Below are positions 1-8,730 of a stretch of 64,000 nucleotides of DNA, piece after piece; positions within the stretch are counted from its first letter, which is position 1; the number at the start of each line of letters is the position of its first letter. Below the pieces are notes generated by a model that was not told where the DNA came from, ran no database searches, and saw only the letters and a program-made list of their open reading frames with translations. A program made the translations under genes and the position numbers. Location of the stretch: the NCBI GenBank assembly GCA_023420415.1, contig JAEZWF010000040.1, forward strand, positions 84,918 to 148,917, in the 5' to 3' direction. Origin of the DNA: Actinomycetes bacterium. GTDB lineage: Bacteria > Actinomycetota > Actinomycetes > Actinomycetales > Dermatophilaceae.

Positions 1-373
1 GGTCCCCGATGAGGATGGCGCCTGAGTTGCCGTATGCCGCGTTGGCGCTGGGTGCGCCGCGCCGCAGCTCGGCCTCGTCCATGACGTCGTCATGGCACAG
101 GGACGCCACATGGGTCAGCTCGACGCCGGCGGCGGCCGCGACGACCTGGTCGTTGCGACCCGAGCCCACCTCCGCTGCGAGCAGCGTGAGCATGGGCCGG
201 AACCGCTTGCCGCCGGCCTCCACCAGGTGGCTGTTGGCCTCGGCGATGAACGGGTCGTCGTGGTCGATCTCCTTGCGCAGCAAGGCATCCACTTCGGCGA
301 TGCCCTGCTGCAGGTCTGCGGCCAGCTCGTCCGAGACGGACGGTAGCGCCAGCACAGGTGGGGTCGGGCTCAC
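1..373 (-). CDS. Polyprenyl diphosphate synthase, N-terminal part (cut by window edge)
   Basis: Trans-prenyltransferase that extends allylic diphosphates with isopentenyl diphosphate. Placed after nuoN and near the men genes, it probably makes the menaquinone side chain. The visible 124 residues carry the GGKRFRP motif (residues 54-60) and the first aspartate-rich motif DDVMD (95-99) that binds Mg-diphosphate. The second aspartate motif lies beyond the window, so chain length cannot be judged. The start is a GTG at 373 that overlaps the nuoN stop by four bases (GTGA), so translation is probably coupled to the nuo operon. Heptaprenyl or octaprenyl synthase is the usual label; the exact product is inference. 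Confidence 0.9.
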   Translation of the reverse strand, partial: MSPTPPVLALPSVSDELAADLQQGIAEVDALLRKEIDHDDPFIAEANSHLVEAGGKRFRPMLTLLAAEVGSGRNDQVVAAAAGVELTHVASLCHDDVMDEAELRRGAPSANAAYGNSGAILIGD

Positions 374-1974
374 TTTGCGATGAACTGCGACGACTGCTCG
401 GCGAGGTCGAGGACCTGCGCGGGCAGCACACCCAGCACCAGCGTCACGAGCGCACCCACAGTGATCGCGGCGGTCGTGAACGGCGAGGCCACCTCGGCCA
501 CCACGGGTTCGCCGGCCGGCGGGTCGGTGAAGTACATGAGGACGATGAGCCGCACGTAGACGAACGCGGTCACGACACTGGCGATCACACCGATGACGAC
601 CATCCACACGCCCGCCCGGCCGCCGAAGGAGATGGCCGGCGCGAACGCGGCATACTTCGCGGCGAAGCCGGACGTGAGCGGGATGCCCGCGAACGCCAGC
701 AGCAGGAACGAGAACACGCCCGCCACCACCGGGTGGCTGCGACCGAGCCCGGCCCACTGCGACAGGTGCGAGGCCTCCGAACCACCCTGGCGCACCATCG
801 ACACGATGGCGAAGGCCGCGATCGTGGTGAAGCCGTAGGCCGCGAGGTAGAACATCGTGCCGGCGACACCGGTGCGGTCGAAGGACATCACCGCGACCAG
901 GATGAAGCCTGCGTGCGCGATCGAGGAGTAGGCCAGCAGGCGCTTCACGTCGGTCTGGGTGACCGACAGGATCGCACCGACGACCATGGTGAGGACCGCG
1001 ACGGCGATGACGCCGAGGCGCCAGTCCCAGCGGTTGGCCTCGGCGCCGACGTAGACGAAGCGCAGGATCGCTCCGAAGGCCGCAACCTTGGTGCAGGCGG
1101 CCATGAACCCGGTGACCGGAGTCGGGGCGCCCTGGTAGACGTCGGGCGTCCAGGAGTGGAACGGCACGGCGCCGACCTTGAAGAGCAGGCCGACCAGCAC
1201 GAGGACGATGCCGGGGACCAGCAGGCCCTCGAGCTGGCCGTTCGCCGTCGTCACGGCGGCGGCGATGTCGGGCAGGTAGATCGACCCGGCATACCCGTAG
1301 AGCAGGGCCGCACCGAAGAGGAAGAACGCCGAGCTGAACGCGCCCAGCAGGAAGTACTTCAGCGACGCCTCCTGCGACAGCAGGCGACGACGACGGGCCA
1401 GGCCGGACATGAGGTAGAGCGGCAGCGACAGCACCTCGAGGGCCACGAACATGATCAGCAGGTCGTTGGCCGCCGGGAAGAGCATCATGCCCAGCACCGA
1501 GAACAGCATCAGCGGGAAGACCTCGCTGGTGCCGAGCCCGGCGCGCAGCGCGGCGGCCTCGTGGGCCGAGCCGGGGATCGCGGCACCCATCGGGGTGAAC
1601 GCGTCGGCGCCCTTGCCGCCGAACCGCTCGGCCATGGTGAGCACGCCCAGGATCGACATGGCCAAGATGGTCCCCTGCAGGAACAGCGAGGGACCGTCGA
1701 TGGCGATCGCGCGCGCCACGGTGAACCCGCGGTGGGACTCCTGCGCGGACACCGTGACCAGCACGACGAACGCGGCCACGAGCGTGACCAGCGCCACCGC
1801 GACCTGGGCCGTGTGCCGCTGGCGGCGCGGCAGGAACGCCTCGAGCACCACGCCGACCAGCGCACCACCGGCGACGATCAGCATCGGTGCGATGGCGCCG
1901 TAGTCGAAGTCGGCGGCCTTGAACGCAGCGGGCATCGCAGCAGGCACGGCGGCGGGCAGCGCGGCGGTGATCAC
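370..1974 (-). CDS. nuoN: NADH-quinone oxidoreductase subunit N
   Basis: Membrane antiporter-like, proton-translocating subunit of complex I, 534 residues, hydrophobic over nearly its whole length. It carries the conserved middle part seen in NuoL/M/N proteins (KVGAVPFHSWTPDVYQGAP and the TDVKRLLAYSSIAHAG segment). It is the last nuo gene of the operon; its start overlaps the nuoM stop by four bases and its own stop overlaps the polyprenyl synthase start. Confidence 0.97.
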   Translation of the reverse strand: MITAALPAAVPAAMPAAFKAADFDYGAIAPMLIVAGGALVGVVLEAFLPRRQRHTAQVAVALVTLVAAFVVLVTVSAQESHRGFTVARAIAIDGPSLFLQGTILAMSILGVLTMAERFGGKGADAFTPMGAAIPGSAHEAAALRAGLGTSEVFPLMLFSVLGMMLFPAANDLLIMFVALEVLSLPLYLMSGLARRRRLLSQEASLKYFLLGAFSSAFFLFGAALLYGYAGSIYLPDIAAAVTTANGQLEGLLVPGIVLVLVGLLFKVGAVPFHSWTPDVYQGAPTPVTGFMAACTKVAAFGAILRFVYVGAEANRWDWRLGVIAVAVLTMVVGAILSVTQTDVKRLLAYSSIAHAGFILVAVMSFDRTGVAGTMFYLAAYGFTTIAAFAIVSMVRQGGSEASHLSQWAGLGRSHPVVAGVFSFLLLAFAGIPLTSGFAAKYAAFAPAISFGGRAGVWMVVIGVIASVVTAFVYVRLIVLMYFTDPPAGEPVVAEVASPFTTAAITVGALVTLVLGVLPAQVLDLAEQSSQFIAK

Positions 1975-3500
1975 TTGGAGCCTCCCTCGGCAACGGAGGA
2001 CGGTGCCGGGTCGGTGACGCCCACGTGCTGCAGGGTCGCCTTCACGGCCGGGTTGAGCAGGTCGAGCGCGGGCTTGGGGTAGAAGCCGAAGACCAGGAGG
2101 GCCGCGATGAGCGGCGCCACCACGATCTTCTCGCGCAGGGTGATGTCACGGACGGGGCCCTCGAGCTGCGGCTTGGGTCCGGTCATCATCCGCTTGTACA
2201 TGAGCAGGATGTAGAGCGCGGCGAGGATGATGCCGGTGGTCGCGATGACTGCGGGCAGCTTGTACCGCTCGAACGTCCCGACGAGCACCATGATCTCGGA
2301 GATGAACGGGCTCAGGCCCGGCAGCGCCAGACCGGCCAGACCGGCGAACAGGAACACCCCGGCCAGACCGGGCGTGACCCGCTGCCAGCCACCGAAGTCC
2401 GGGATCCGCTTGCTGCCGCGACGCGCCACGAGCATGGCGGCGACGAGGAACAGCGCCGCGGTGGTGAAGCCGTGGTTGAGCATGTAGAGCGTGGAGCCGG
2501 CGCCACCGGTGGAGGTGAACGCGAAGATGCCGAGCACGATGAAGCCGAAGTGGCTCACCGAGGTGTAGGCGATCAGGCGCATGACGTCGGTCTGACCGAT
2601 CGCGAGCAGGGCGCCGTAGATGATCGAGATGACGGCGAGGGCCAGCACCACCGGCGTCGCCCACTGCGATGCCTCCGGGAAGATCTGGAGGCAGAACCGG
2701 ATCATGCCGTAGGTGCCGACCTTGTCGAGCACGCCGACGAGCAGCACCGCCGTGGCGGGACGCGCCTCGGTGGCTGCGTCGGGCAGCCAGGTGTGCACCG
2801 GCCACATCGGCGCCTTGACGGCGAACGCGATGAAGAAGGCCAGGAAGATCCAGCGCCCGGCGTTCACCGGCAGGTCCAGCCCGGTCAGCTTGGTGACGAG
2901 GAAGCCGTCGGCGCCGCCGGGGCCGTACTTGTAGAGCGCGATGACGCCCACGAGCATCACCAGGCCACCGGCGAGGGAGAACAGGAGGAACTTCACCGCG
3001 GCATACTGCCGACGCGGCCCGCCGTAGGAGCCGATCAGGAAGTAGACCGGGATCAGCATCGCCTCGAAGAAGACGTAGAACAGGAACACGTCGGTGGCGG
3101 CGAAGACGCCGACCATGAACGTGGCGAGCACCAGCGTCAGGGCGAAGTAGTTCTTCTCCCGCTTGCCGCCCTCCGGGACGTCGTCCCACGCGGCGAGGAT
3201 GCAGATCGGCAACAGCACCAGGGCCATGAGGATCATGACGAGTGCGAGGCCGTCGACACCGAGGGCGTAGGACACCCCGAACTGCGGGATCCACTCGTGC
3301 TGCTCGACCAGCTGGAACTGCTGGGTCGACCCGGTCTTGAACTGCAGCGCGGCTGCGACACCGAAGACCAGCGTCAGCAGCGAGAAGCCCAGCGCGACCT
3401 TCTTGGCCTGGTCGGCCATGCTCGCGGGGAGCGCGGCGACGACGATGGCACCGATGAGCGGGATGAGCCCGATCACCGTCAGCCAGGGGAAGTTCGACAT
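1971..3500 (-). CDS. nuoM: NADH-quinone oxidoreductase subunit M
   Basis: Antiporter-like proton-pumping membrane subunit of complex I, about 509 residues. It carries the typical KAPMWPVHTWLPDAATEAR segment and the TDVMRLIAYTSVSHFG segment. I place the start at the ATG at 3500 (MSNFPWL), which shares one base with the nuoL stop (TGATG); an in-frame start 15 bases upstream is possible but lies inside nuoL. Part of the tightly overlapping nuo operon. Confidence 0.97.
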   Translation of the reverse strand: MSNFPWLTVIGLIPLIGAIVVAALPASMADQAKKVALGFSLLTLVFGVAAALQFKTGSTQQFQLVEQHEWIPQFGVSYALGVDGLALVMILMALVLLPICILAAWDDVPEGGKREKNYFALTLVLATFMVGVFAATDVFLFYVFFEAMLIPVYFLIGSYGGPRRQYAAVKFLLFSLAGGLVMLVGVIALYKYGPGGADGFLVTKLTGLDLPVNAGRWIFLAFFIAFAVKAPMWPVHTWLPDAATEARPATAVLLVGVLDKVGTYGMIRFCLQIFPEASQWATPVVLALAVISIIYGALLAIGQTDVMRLIAYTSVSHFGFIVLGIFAFTSTGGAGSTLYMLNHGFTTAALFLVAAMLVARRGSKRIPDFGGWQRVTPGLAGVFLFAGLAGLALPGLSPFISEIMVLVGTFERYKLPAVIATTGIILAALYILLMYKRMMTGPKPQLEGPVRDITLREKIVVAPLIAALLVFGFYPKPALDLLNPAVKATLQHVGVTDPAPSSVAEGGSK

Positions 3501-5464
3501 CACTGGATCACCCACACAGCACCGAGGATGGCGACGACGCCGGCGAGCATCGTCAGGGCATAGGACCGCGCAAAACCGTTCTGCAGCTTGCGCAACCGGC
3601 TCGACGTGCCACCGATGAGGGCGGCGAGCCCACCGACACCGCCGTCGATGCCGCGGTTGTCGGCGAAGACGAGCGCACGCGTCAGGTGGATGCCGGGGCG
3701 CATGAACACGGCCTCGTTGACGTCGTCCTGGTAGAGGTCACGCCGGGCCGCACGGGTGAGCAGCGAGCCGGTCGGCGCCGTCTCGGGCACCGAGTCGCGC
3801 CAGTACTTCAGCCAGGCCAGCGCCACGCCGGCCGCGACCAGCAGCAGTGTCAGCGCGATGAGCACGGGCACGGGCAGCACCGGGTGCTCCCCCTCCGGGT
3901 GCCCGCCGACGACCGGCTCGAGCCAGCTGGTGAACGTGCCGCCGAGCGAGAGCAGGAGACCCAGCAGGGCCGAGCCCACGGCCAGCACGATCATCGGCAC
4001 GGTCATGAGCAGCGGCGACTCGTGCGGGTGGACTGCATCCTCGCCGTCGGTCCGCCAACGCCGCTTGCCGTGGAAGGTCATGAAGAACAGCCGCGACATG
4101 TAGAACGCGGTGATGCCGGCACCGATGAGCGCGGCGCCACCGAAGACCCACGGCCGCCAGCCCTCGCCGATGAACGCGGCCTCGATGATCTTGTCCTTGG
4201 ACCAGTAGCCGGAGAACGGCGGGACACCGAGGATCGCGAGCCAGCCGAGGCCGAAGGTCACCCAGGTGATCTTCATGACCCCGGACAACCCGCCGAAGCG
4301 GCGCATGTCGACCTGGTCGTTCATGCCGTGCATGACGGACCCGGCGCCGAGGAACATCCCGGCCTTGAAGAAGCCGTGCGTCACCAGGTGGAAGATCGCG
4401 AACGCGTACCCCACCGGGCCGAGGCCCGCGGCGAGCATCATGTAGCCGATCTGCGACATGGTCGAAGCGGCCAGCGCCTTCTTGATGTCGTCCTTGGCGC
4501 AACCGACGATCGCACCGAACACCAGCGTGATGGCGCCGACGATGGCGACGACCAGCTGGGCGTTGGGGGCGCCGTCGAAGATGAAGTTGCTGCGCACGAT
4601 GAGGTAGACGCCGGCGGTGACCATGGTCGCGGCGTGGATGAGCGCCGAGACGGGCGTCGGGCCGGCCATCGCGTCACCGAGCCAGCTCTGCAGCGGGAAC
4701 TGTGCGGACTTGCCGCAGGCGCCGAGCAGCAGCATCAGCCCGATCGCCGTGAGCACACCGGAGCCAGCTCCGCCGGAGGCCTCCTGGACACCGGCGAAGG
4801 TGACGGTGCCGAACGCCGCGAACATGATCATGATCGCGACCGAGAGGCCGAAGTCACCGACGCGGTTGACGATGAACGCCTTGTTGGCGGCGGTGGCGTA
4901 GGCGGGGTTGTAGTTCCAGAACCCGATGAGCAGGTAGGACGCGAGACCCACGCCTTCCCAGCCGACGTAGAGCAGCAGGTAGGAGTCGGCGAGGACGAGC
5001 AGCAGCATCGCCGCGACGAACAGGTTGAGGTAGGCGAAGAACCGGCGCTTGTCCGGGTCGTGCTCCATGTACCCCAGCGAGTAGACGTGGATCAGTGAGC
5101 CGACGAAGGTGATGAGCAGGACGAACGTCACCGACAGCTGGTCGACGAGCATCCCGGCGTTGAGCTGGAAGGACCCGGCCGGCACCCAGTTGTAGAGGTC
5201 GAGGTGCATGGCGCGGGACTCGGCGTCGCGGCCGAGCATCGACATCCACAGGATGAAGCCGACGACGAACGACGACCACGACATGGCGACCGCGAACAGC
5301 GGCCCCCACTTGTCGGTCTTGCGTCCGCCGAGCAGGAGCACGGCGGCACCGAGCGCGGGCAGCGCGACGAGCAGCCAGGCGTATGCCGTGATGCCGGTGG
5401 CCGCTTGCGCGGCCGCCGGTTCGGAGGCCGCGGCAGCGTCGGCGAGGGAGTGCAGGGTGGTCAC
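3500..5464 (-). CDS. nuoL: NADH-quinone oxidoreductase subunit L
   Basis: Largest antiporter-like subunit of complex I, 654 residues, with the C-terminal extension that forms the long lateral helix. Diagnostic stretches are YLLIGFWNYNPAYATAANKAF, QSWLGDAMAGPTPVSALIHA and the DDIKKALAASTMSQIG segment. The start is a GTG at 5464, 13 bases after the nuoK stop, with an AAGGGG element upstream. Within the nuoA-N operon; proton translocation across the cytoplasmic membrane is the known family role. Confidence 0.97.
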   Translation of the reverse strand: MTTLHSLADAAAASEPAAAQAATGITAYAWLLVALPALGAAVLLLGGRKTDKWGPLFAVAMSWSSFVVGFILWMSMLGRDAESRAMHLDLYNWVPAGSFQLNAGMLVDQLSVTFVLLITFVGSLIHVYSLGYMEHDPDKRRFFAYLNLFVAAMLLLVLADSYLLLYVGWEGVGLASYLLIGFWNYNPAYATAANKAFIVNRVGDFGLSVAIMIMFAAFGTVTFAGVQEASGGAGSGVLTAIGLMLLLGACGKSAQFPLQSWLGDAMAGPTPVSALIHAATMVTAGVYLIVRSNFIFDGAPNAQLVVAIVGAITLVFGAIVGCAKDDIKKALAASTMSQIGYMMLAAGLGPVGYAFAIFHLVTHGFFKAGMFLGAGSVMHGMNDQVDMRRFGGLSGVMKITWVTFGLGWLAILGVPPFSGYWSKDKIIEAAFIGEGWRPWVFGGAALIGAGITAFYMSRLFFMTFHGKRRWRTDGEDAVHPHESPLLMTVPMIVLAVGSALLGLLLSLGGTFTSWLEPVVGGHPEGEHPVLPVPVLIALTLLLVAAGVALAWLKYWRDSVPETAPTGSLLTRAARRDLYQDDVNEAVFMRPGIHLTRALVFADNRGIDGGVGGLAALIGGTSSRLRKLQNGFARSYALTMLAGVVAILGAVWVIQ

Positions 5465-5477
5465 GGTTTCGGGCCCC

Positions 5478-5777
5478 TTACAGCTTCAACAGGTTGGCGT
5501 CGTCGACCGAGGCCGACCGGCGGGCACGGAAGATGGCCACGATGATGGCCAGGCCGACGACAACCTCGGCGGCGGCGACGACCATGACGAACAGGGCGAT
5601 GACCTGTCCGTCGAGCTTGCCGTGCATCCGGGCGAACGTCACGAACACCAGGTTGGTCGCGTTCAGCATCAGCTCGACGCCCATGAACACGACGATGGCG
5701 TTGCGGCGCATCAGCACCGTGGCGCCACCGATCGCGAACAGGATGGTCGCGAGGTAGATGTAGTTGACGAGGTTCAC
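5478..5777 (-). CDS. nuoK: NADH-quinone oxidoreductase subunit K
   Basis: Small membrane subunit of complex I, 99 residues, three hydrophobic segments. It contains the two membrane glutamates expected of the family (in GVELMLNATNLVFV and VVAAAEVVVGLAIIVA). Its start overlaps the nuoJ stop by four bases. Standard length for the family. Confidence 0.97.
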   Translation of the reverse strand: MNLVNYIYLATILFAIGGATVLMRRNAIVVFMGVELMLNATNLVFVTFARMHGKLDGQVIALFVMVVAAAEVVVGLAIIVAIFRARRSASVDDANLLKL

Positions 5778-6544
5778 CGGCTCTCGCCCTCCTCGATCTC
5801 GTGCTCGATGGCCTCCTCGGCCTCGACGTGCCTGGTCGGCACCGTGATCTGCTCACGGGCCTCGAGCACACGCGACACGGACAGCTCGCTGGGCGTGCCG
5901 TCCGGGAGGAGGGCGGGGGTGTCGACGGCGTTGTGACGGGCGTAGACACCGGGCGCCGGCAGGCCGGCGACGTTCTCGTTGGACTTCACGCGACGCTCGG
6001 ACTGCAGCTTCTGGCTGGGCTTGGTGCCGAGCCGTTCGCGGTGGGCCAGGACCATGGCGCCGAGCGCGGCGGTGATCAGCAGCGCCGAGGTGATCTCGAA
6101 GGTCCAGACGTACTGGCCGAAGATCAGCTCGGCCATGCCGGTGACGTTGCCGGGGTCGGTGTTGGGTCCGTCGAGTCCCCTCATGGGGCCGAACTGGGCG
6201 CGGCCGATCGCGGAGAACAGCAGTGCGCCGAGCCCGAGCGCGAGCAGCAGCGTCGCGATCTTCTGGCCCTTGAGCGTCTCGACGAGTGAGTCCGAGGAGT
6301 CGACGCCGACGAGCATGAGCACGAACAGGAACAGCATCATGACCGCGCCGGTGTAGACGAAGATCTGGATGATGCCGAGGAAGTCCGCGTCCTGGGCGAT
6401 GTAGAAGATGCCGAGGTTGACCATGACCAGCGCCATGCCGATGGCGGCGTGGACGGCCTTCTTCGCGAACAGCAGACCCAGGGCGGCGATCACGCAGATC
6501 GGGCCGAGGATCCAGAACATGATCTGCTCACCTAGGCCGGTCAT
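5774..6544 (-). CDS. nuoJ: NADH-quinone oxidoreductase subunit J
   Basis: Membrane subunit of complex I, about 256 residues. It has an N-terminal hydrophobic half (five segments including GAVMMLFLFVLMLVGVD) followed by a hydrophilic tail of roughly 80 residues that is longer than in enterobacteria but common in actinobacteria. I chose the ATG at 6544 (MTGLGEQ) because the longer reading frame upstream is low-complexity and unlike the family, and because 76 bases then separate it from nuoI, the only clear internal gap in the operon apart from nuoB/nuoA. A GGGGG element precedes the start. Confidence 0.95.
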   Translation of the reverse strand: MTGLGEQIMFWILGPICVIAALGLLFAKKAVHAAIGMALVMVNLGIFYIAQDADFLGIIQIFVYTGAVMMLFLFVLMLVGVDSSDSLVETLKGQKIATLLLALGLGALLFSAIGRAQFGPMRGLDGPNTDPGNVTGMAELIFGQYVWTFEITSALLITAALGAMVLAHRERLGTKPSQKLQSERRVKSNENVAGLPAPGVYARHNAVDTPALLPDGTPSELSVSRVLEAREQITVPTRHVEAEEAIEHEIEEGESR

Positions 6545-6620
6545 GCGAGGACCCCCTGAGGACACGAGCGACGAAGGAGTGAGGCCCGGAAGGCCGACGA
6601 GCCTGGCCAGTTGAGAACAG

Positions 6621-7319
6621 TCATCGGCGCACCGCCTCGGTGGTGTCGCGGGTGGCCTGGCGGCCGCCCGCGACGGTGTCGACACCCTCGACCGGGTCAC
6701 CGCTCGGGGCGGTGCCGTCCTCGGGTTCGGCGTCGTGCTCGCGCACCCACTCCTCCTGCTCCGGCGTGGCCCGAGTGACCTTGCCGAGGTAGTAGTCGCG
6801 CTCGTCCATGCCGGCGACCATGGGGTGCGGCGGCGCGACCATGCCCTCCTGCAGCGGTGCGAGCAGCTGGTCCTTGGTGAAGATCAGGTCGGCGCGCGAG
6901 TGGTCGGCGAGCTCGTAGAAGTTGGTCATCGTGAGGGCCCGCGTCGGGCAGGCCTCGATGCACAGCCCGCAGAAGATGCAGCGCAGGTAGTTGATCTGGT
7001 AGACGCGGCCGTACCGCTCACCCGGGCTGAACCGCCCGACGCCGTCGGCGTCGTTGGGCGCACCTTCGACGAGGATCGCGTCGGCCGGGCAGGCCCAGGC
7101 GCACAGCTCGCAGCCGACGCACTTCTCGAGCCCGTCGGGGTGGCGGTTGAGCTGGTGGCGGCCGTGGTAGCGCGGCTGGGTGGGCCGCTTCTCCTCGGGG
7201 TACTGCTCCGTCTCGAGCTTGCGGAACATCGTCGCGAAGGTGACGCCGAAACCGGCGACCGGCGCGAACAGCTCGGAGAGGAACCCGCCCTTCGTGTCCT
7301 GCTCGGGGCGGTCAGGCAT
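6621..7319 (-). CDS. nuoI: NADH-quinone oxidoreductase subunit I
   Basis: Electron-transfer subunit of complex I carrying iron-sulfur clusters N6a and N6b, 232 residues. Two complete 4Fe-4S motifs are visible: C67-x2-C70-x2-C73-x3-C77 and C114-x2-C117-x2-C120-x3-C124. The C-terminal 60 residues are an acidic, low-complexity tail beyond the core. The ATG at 7319 lies eight bases inside the end of nuoH. Confidence 0.97.
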   Translation of the reverse strand: MPDRPEQDTKGGFLSELFAPVAGFGVTFATMFRKLETEQYPEEKRPTQPRYHGRHQLNRHPDGLEKCVGCELCAWACPADAILVEGAPNDADGVGRFSPGERYGRVYQINYLRCIFCGLCIEACPTRALTMTNFYELADHSRADLIFTKDQLLAPLQEGMVAPPHPMVAGMDERDYYLGKVTRATPEQEEWVREHDAEPEDGTAPSGDPVEGVDTVAGGRQATRDTTEAVRR

Positions 7320-8730
7320 GGGTGGCCTCCTCCGTCGATGCGGATCGTTGCGTGCCGCGCTCGGTCAGCGCGGGTGCGGGCTCGCGCAGCCGCTGCCCGG
7401 GCAGCGGTGGCACGGGGTAGCCGCCTGCGAAGGGGTCGATCTCCTCCGGCGGCGGCGCGTCCTTCTCTGCTTCGCGCTCGATCTTCTTGTTGTCCCAGAT
7501 CCACGAGGCGAGCAGCACGCCACCGCCGACGAGCACGATGAACACGATCATGATGACCGGGAACGTGCGGTTGCCGATGGTGAGGGCGGGCCCGCCGATC
7601 CAGTTGTTCTGGGCGGCGCGCAGGAAGGCCACGACGACGACCCAGGCGAGGGTGAACGGGATGAGGAACTTCCACCCGAACCGCATGAACTGGTCGTAGC
7701 GGACGCGGGGCAGTGAGCCGCGCAGCCAGACGAAGAAGAACATGAACGCCCAGAGCTTGATGACGAACCAGAGCAGGCCCCACCAGCCCTCGTTGAACAT
7801 GCCGTCGTTGATGGCGGCGATGCCGGGAGGCGCCTGCCAGCCGCCGAGGAACATCGTCGTCGCGAGCGCGGAGACGGTGAACATGTTGACGTACTCACCG
7901 AGGAAGAACATCGCGAACTTCAGCGAGGAGTACTCGGTGTGGAAGCCACCGGTGAGCTCGCCCTCGCCCTCGGCGAGGTCGAACGGGAGCCGGTTGGTCT
8001 CGCCGACCATGGTCACGACGTACACGAGGAAGCTCGGGATGAGCACGATGTACCAGAAGTTGTTCTGGGCGGCCACGATCTGCGAGGTCGACATCGACCC
8101 GGCGAACAGGAACACCGCGACCAGCGACAGGCCCATCGCGATCTCGTAGGAGATGACCTGGGCGGTCGAGCGCAGGCCACCGAGCAGCGGGTAGGTCGAT
8201 CCCGAGGACCAGCCGGCGAGCACGATGCCGTAGACGCCGACACCGGCGACGGCCAGCACCAGCAGCACGGAGACGGGGACGTCGGTGAGCTGCAGCGGGG
8301 TGCGGTGCCCGAACATCGAGACCATCGGGCCCATGGGGATGATCGCGAACGAGACGAACGCCATGGCGCCGGCGATGGCGGGGGCCAGCGCGAAGACCAC
8401 CTTGTCGGCGTTCTTCGGCGTCAGGTCCTCCTTGAGCGCCAGCTTGATGCCGTCGGCGAGGGTCTGGAGCAGGCCGAACGGACCGGTGCGGTTGGGGCCG
8501 GGACGCTGCTGCATCCGGCCGATCACGCGCCGCTCGAACCAGATCATGATCAGGGTGTTGACGAGCAGGAACACGAAGATGAGCAGGGCCTTGACGAGGC
8601 TCAGCCACCAGGGCGTGTCGCTGAAGTCGGCCACGGGGTTGTCCGTGGACTGCGTCGTCGCGGCCAGCGCCCCACCCGCGAGGTGAGGTATGCCGGTCAC
8701 GACGTCGGCGGCATACGTCATGGCGCTCAT
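7312..8730 (-). CDS. nuoH: NADH-quinone oxidoreductase subunit H
   Basis: Membrane subunit that joins the peripheral arm to the pump and forms part of the quinone pocket, 472 residues. Family motifs include ERRVIGRMQQRPGPNR near residue 66 and DLAEGEGELTGGFHTEYS in the middle. A charged C-terminal extension of about 60 residues follows the last membrane helix. The ATG overlaps the nuoG stop by four bases (ATGA). Confidence 0.97.
   Translation of the reverse strand: MSAMTYAADVVTGIPHLAGGALAATTQSTDNPVADFSDTPWWLSLVKALLIFVFLLVNTLIMIWFERRVIGRMQQRPGPNRTGPFGLLQTLADGIKLALKEDLTPKNADKVVFALAPAIAGAMAFVSFAIIPMGPMVSMFGHRTPLQLTDVPVSVLLVLAVAGVGVYGIVLAGWSSGSTYPLLGGLRSTAQVISYEIAMGLSLVAVFLFAGSMSTSQIVAAQNNFWYIVLIPSFLVYVVTMVGETNRLPFDLAEGEGELTGGFHTEYSSLKFAMFFLGEYVNMFTVSALATTMFLGGWQAPPGIAAINDGMFNEGWWGLLWFVIKLWAFMFFFVWLRGSLPRVRYDQFMRFGWKFLIPFTLAWVVVVAFLRAAQNNWIGGPALTIGNRTFPVIMIVFIVLVGGGVLLASWIWDNKKIEREAEKDAPPPEEIDPFAGGYPVPPLPGQRLREPAPALTERGTQRSASTEEATHA

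Noticed and set aside
2025..3563. Long open frame on the plus strand (about 512 codons) under nuoM
   Set aside because: It is the antisense shadow of a high-GC gene: rich in Arg, Gly, His, Asp and Glu with no domain, while the minus strand is clearly NuoM. The same applies to the plus-strand frames under nuoN, nuoL, nuoG, nuoF, nuoE and nuoD.
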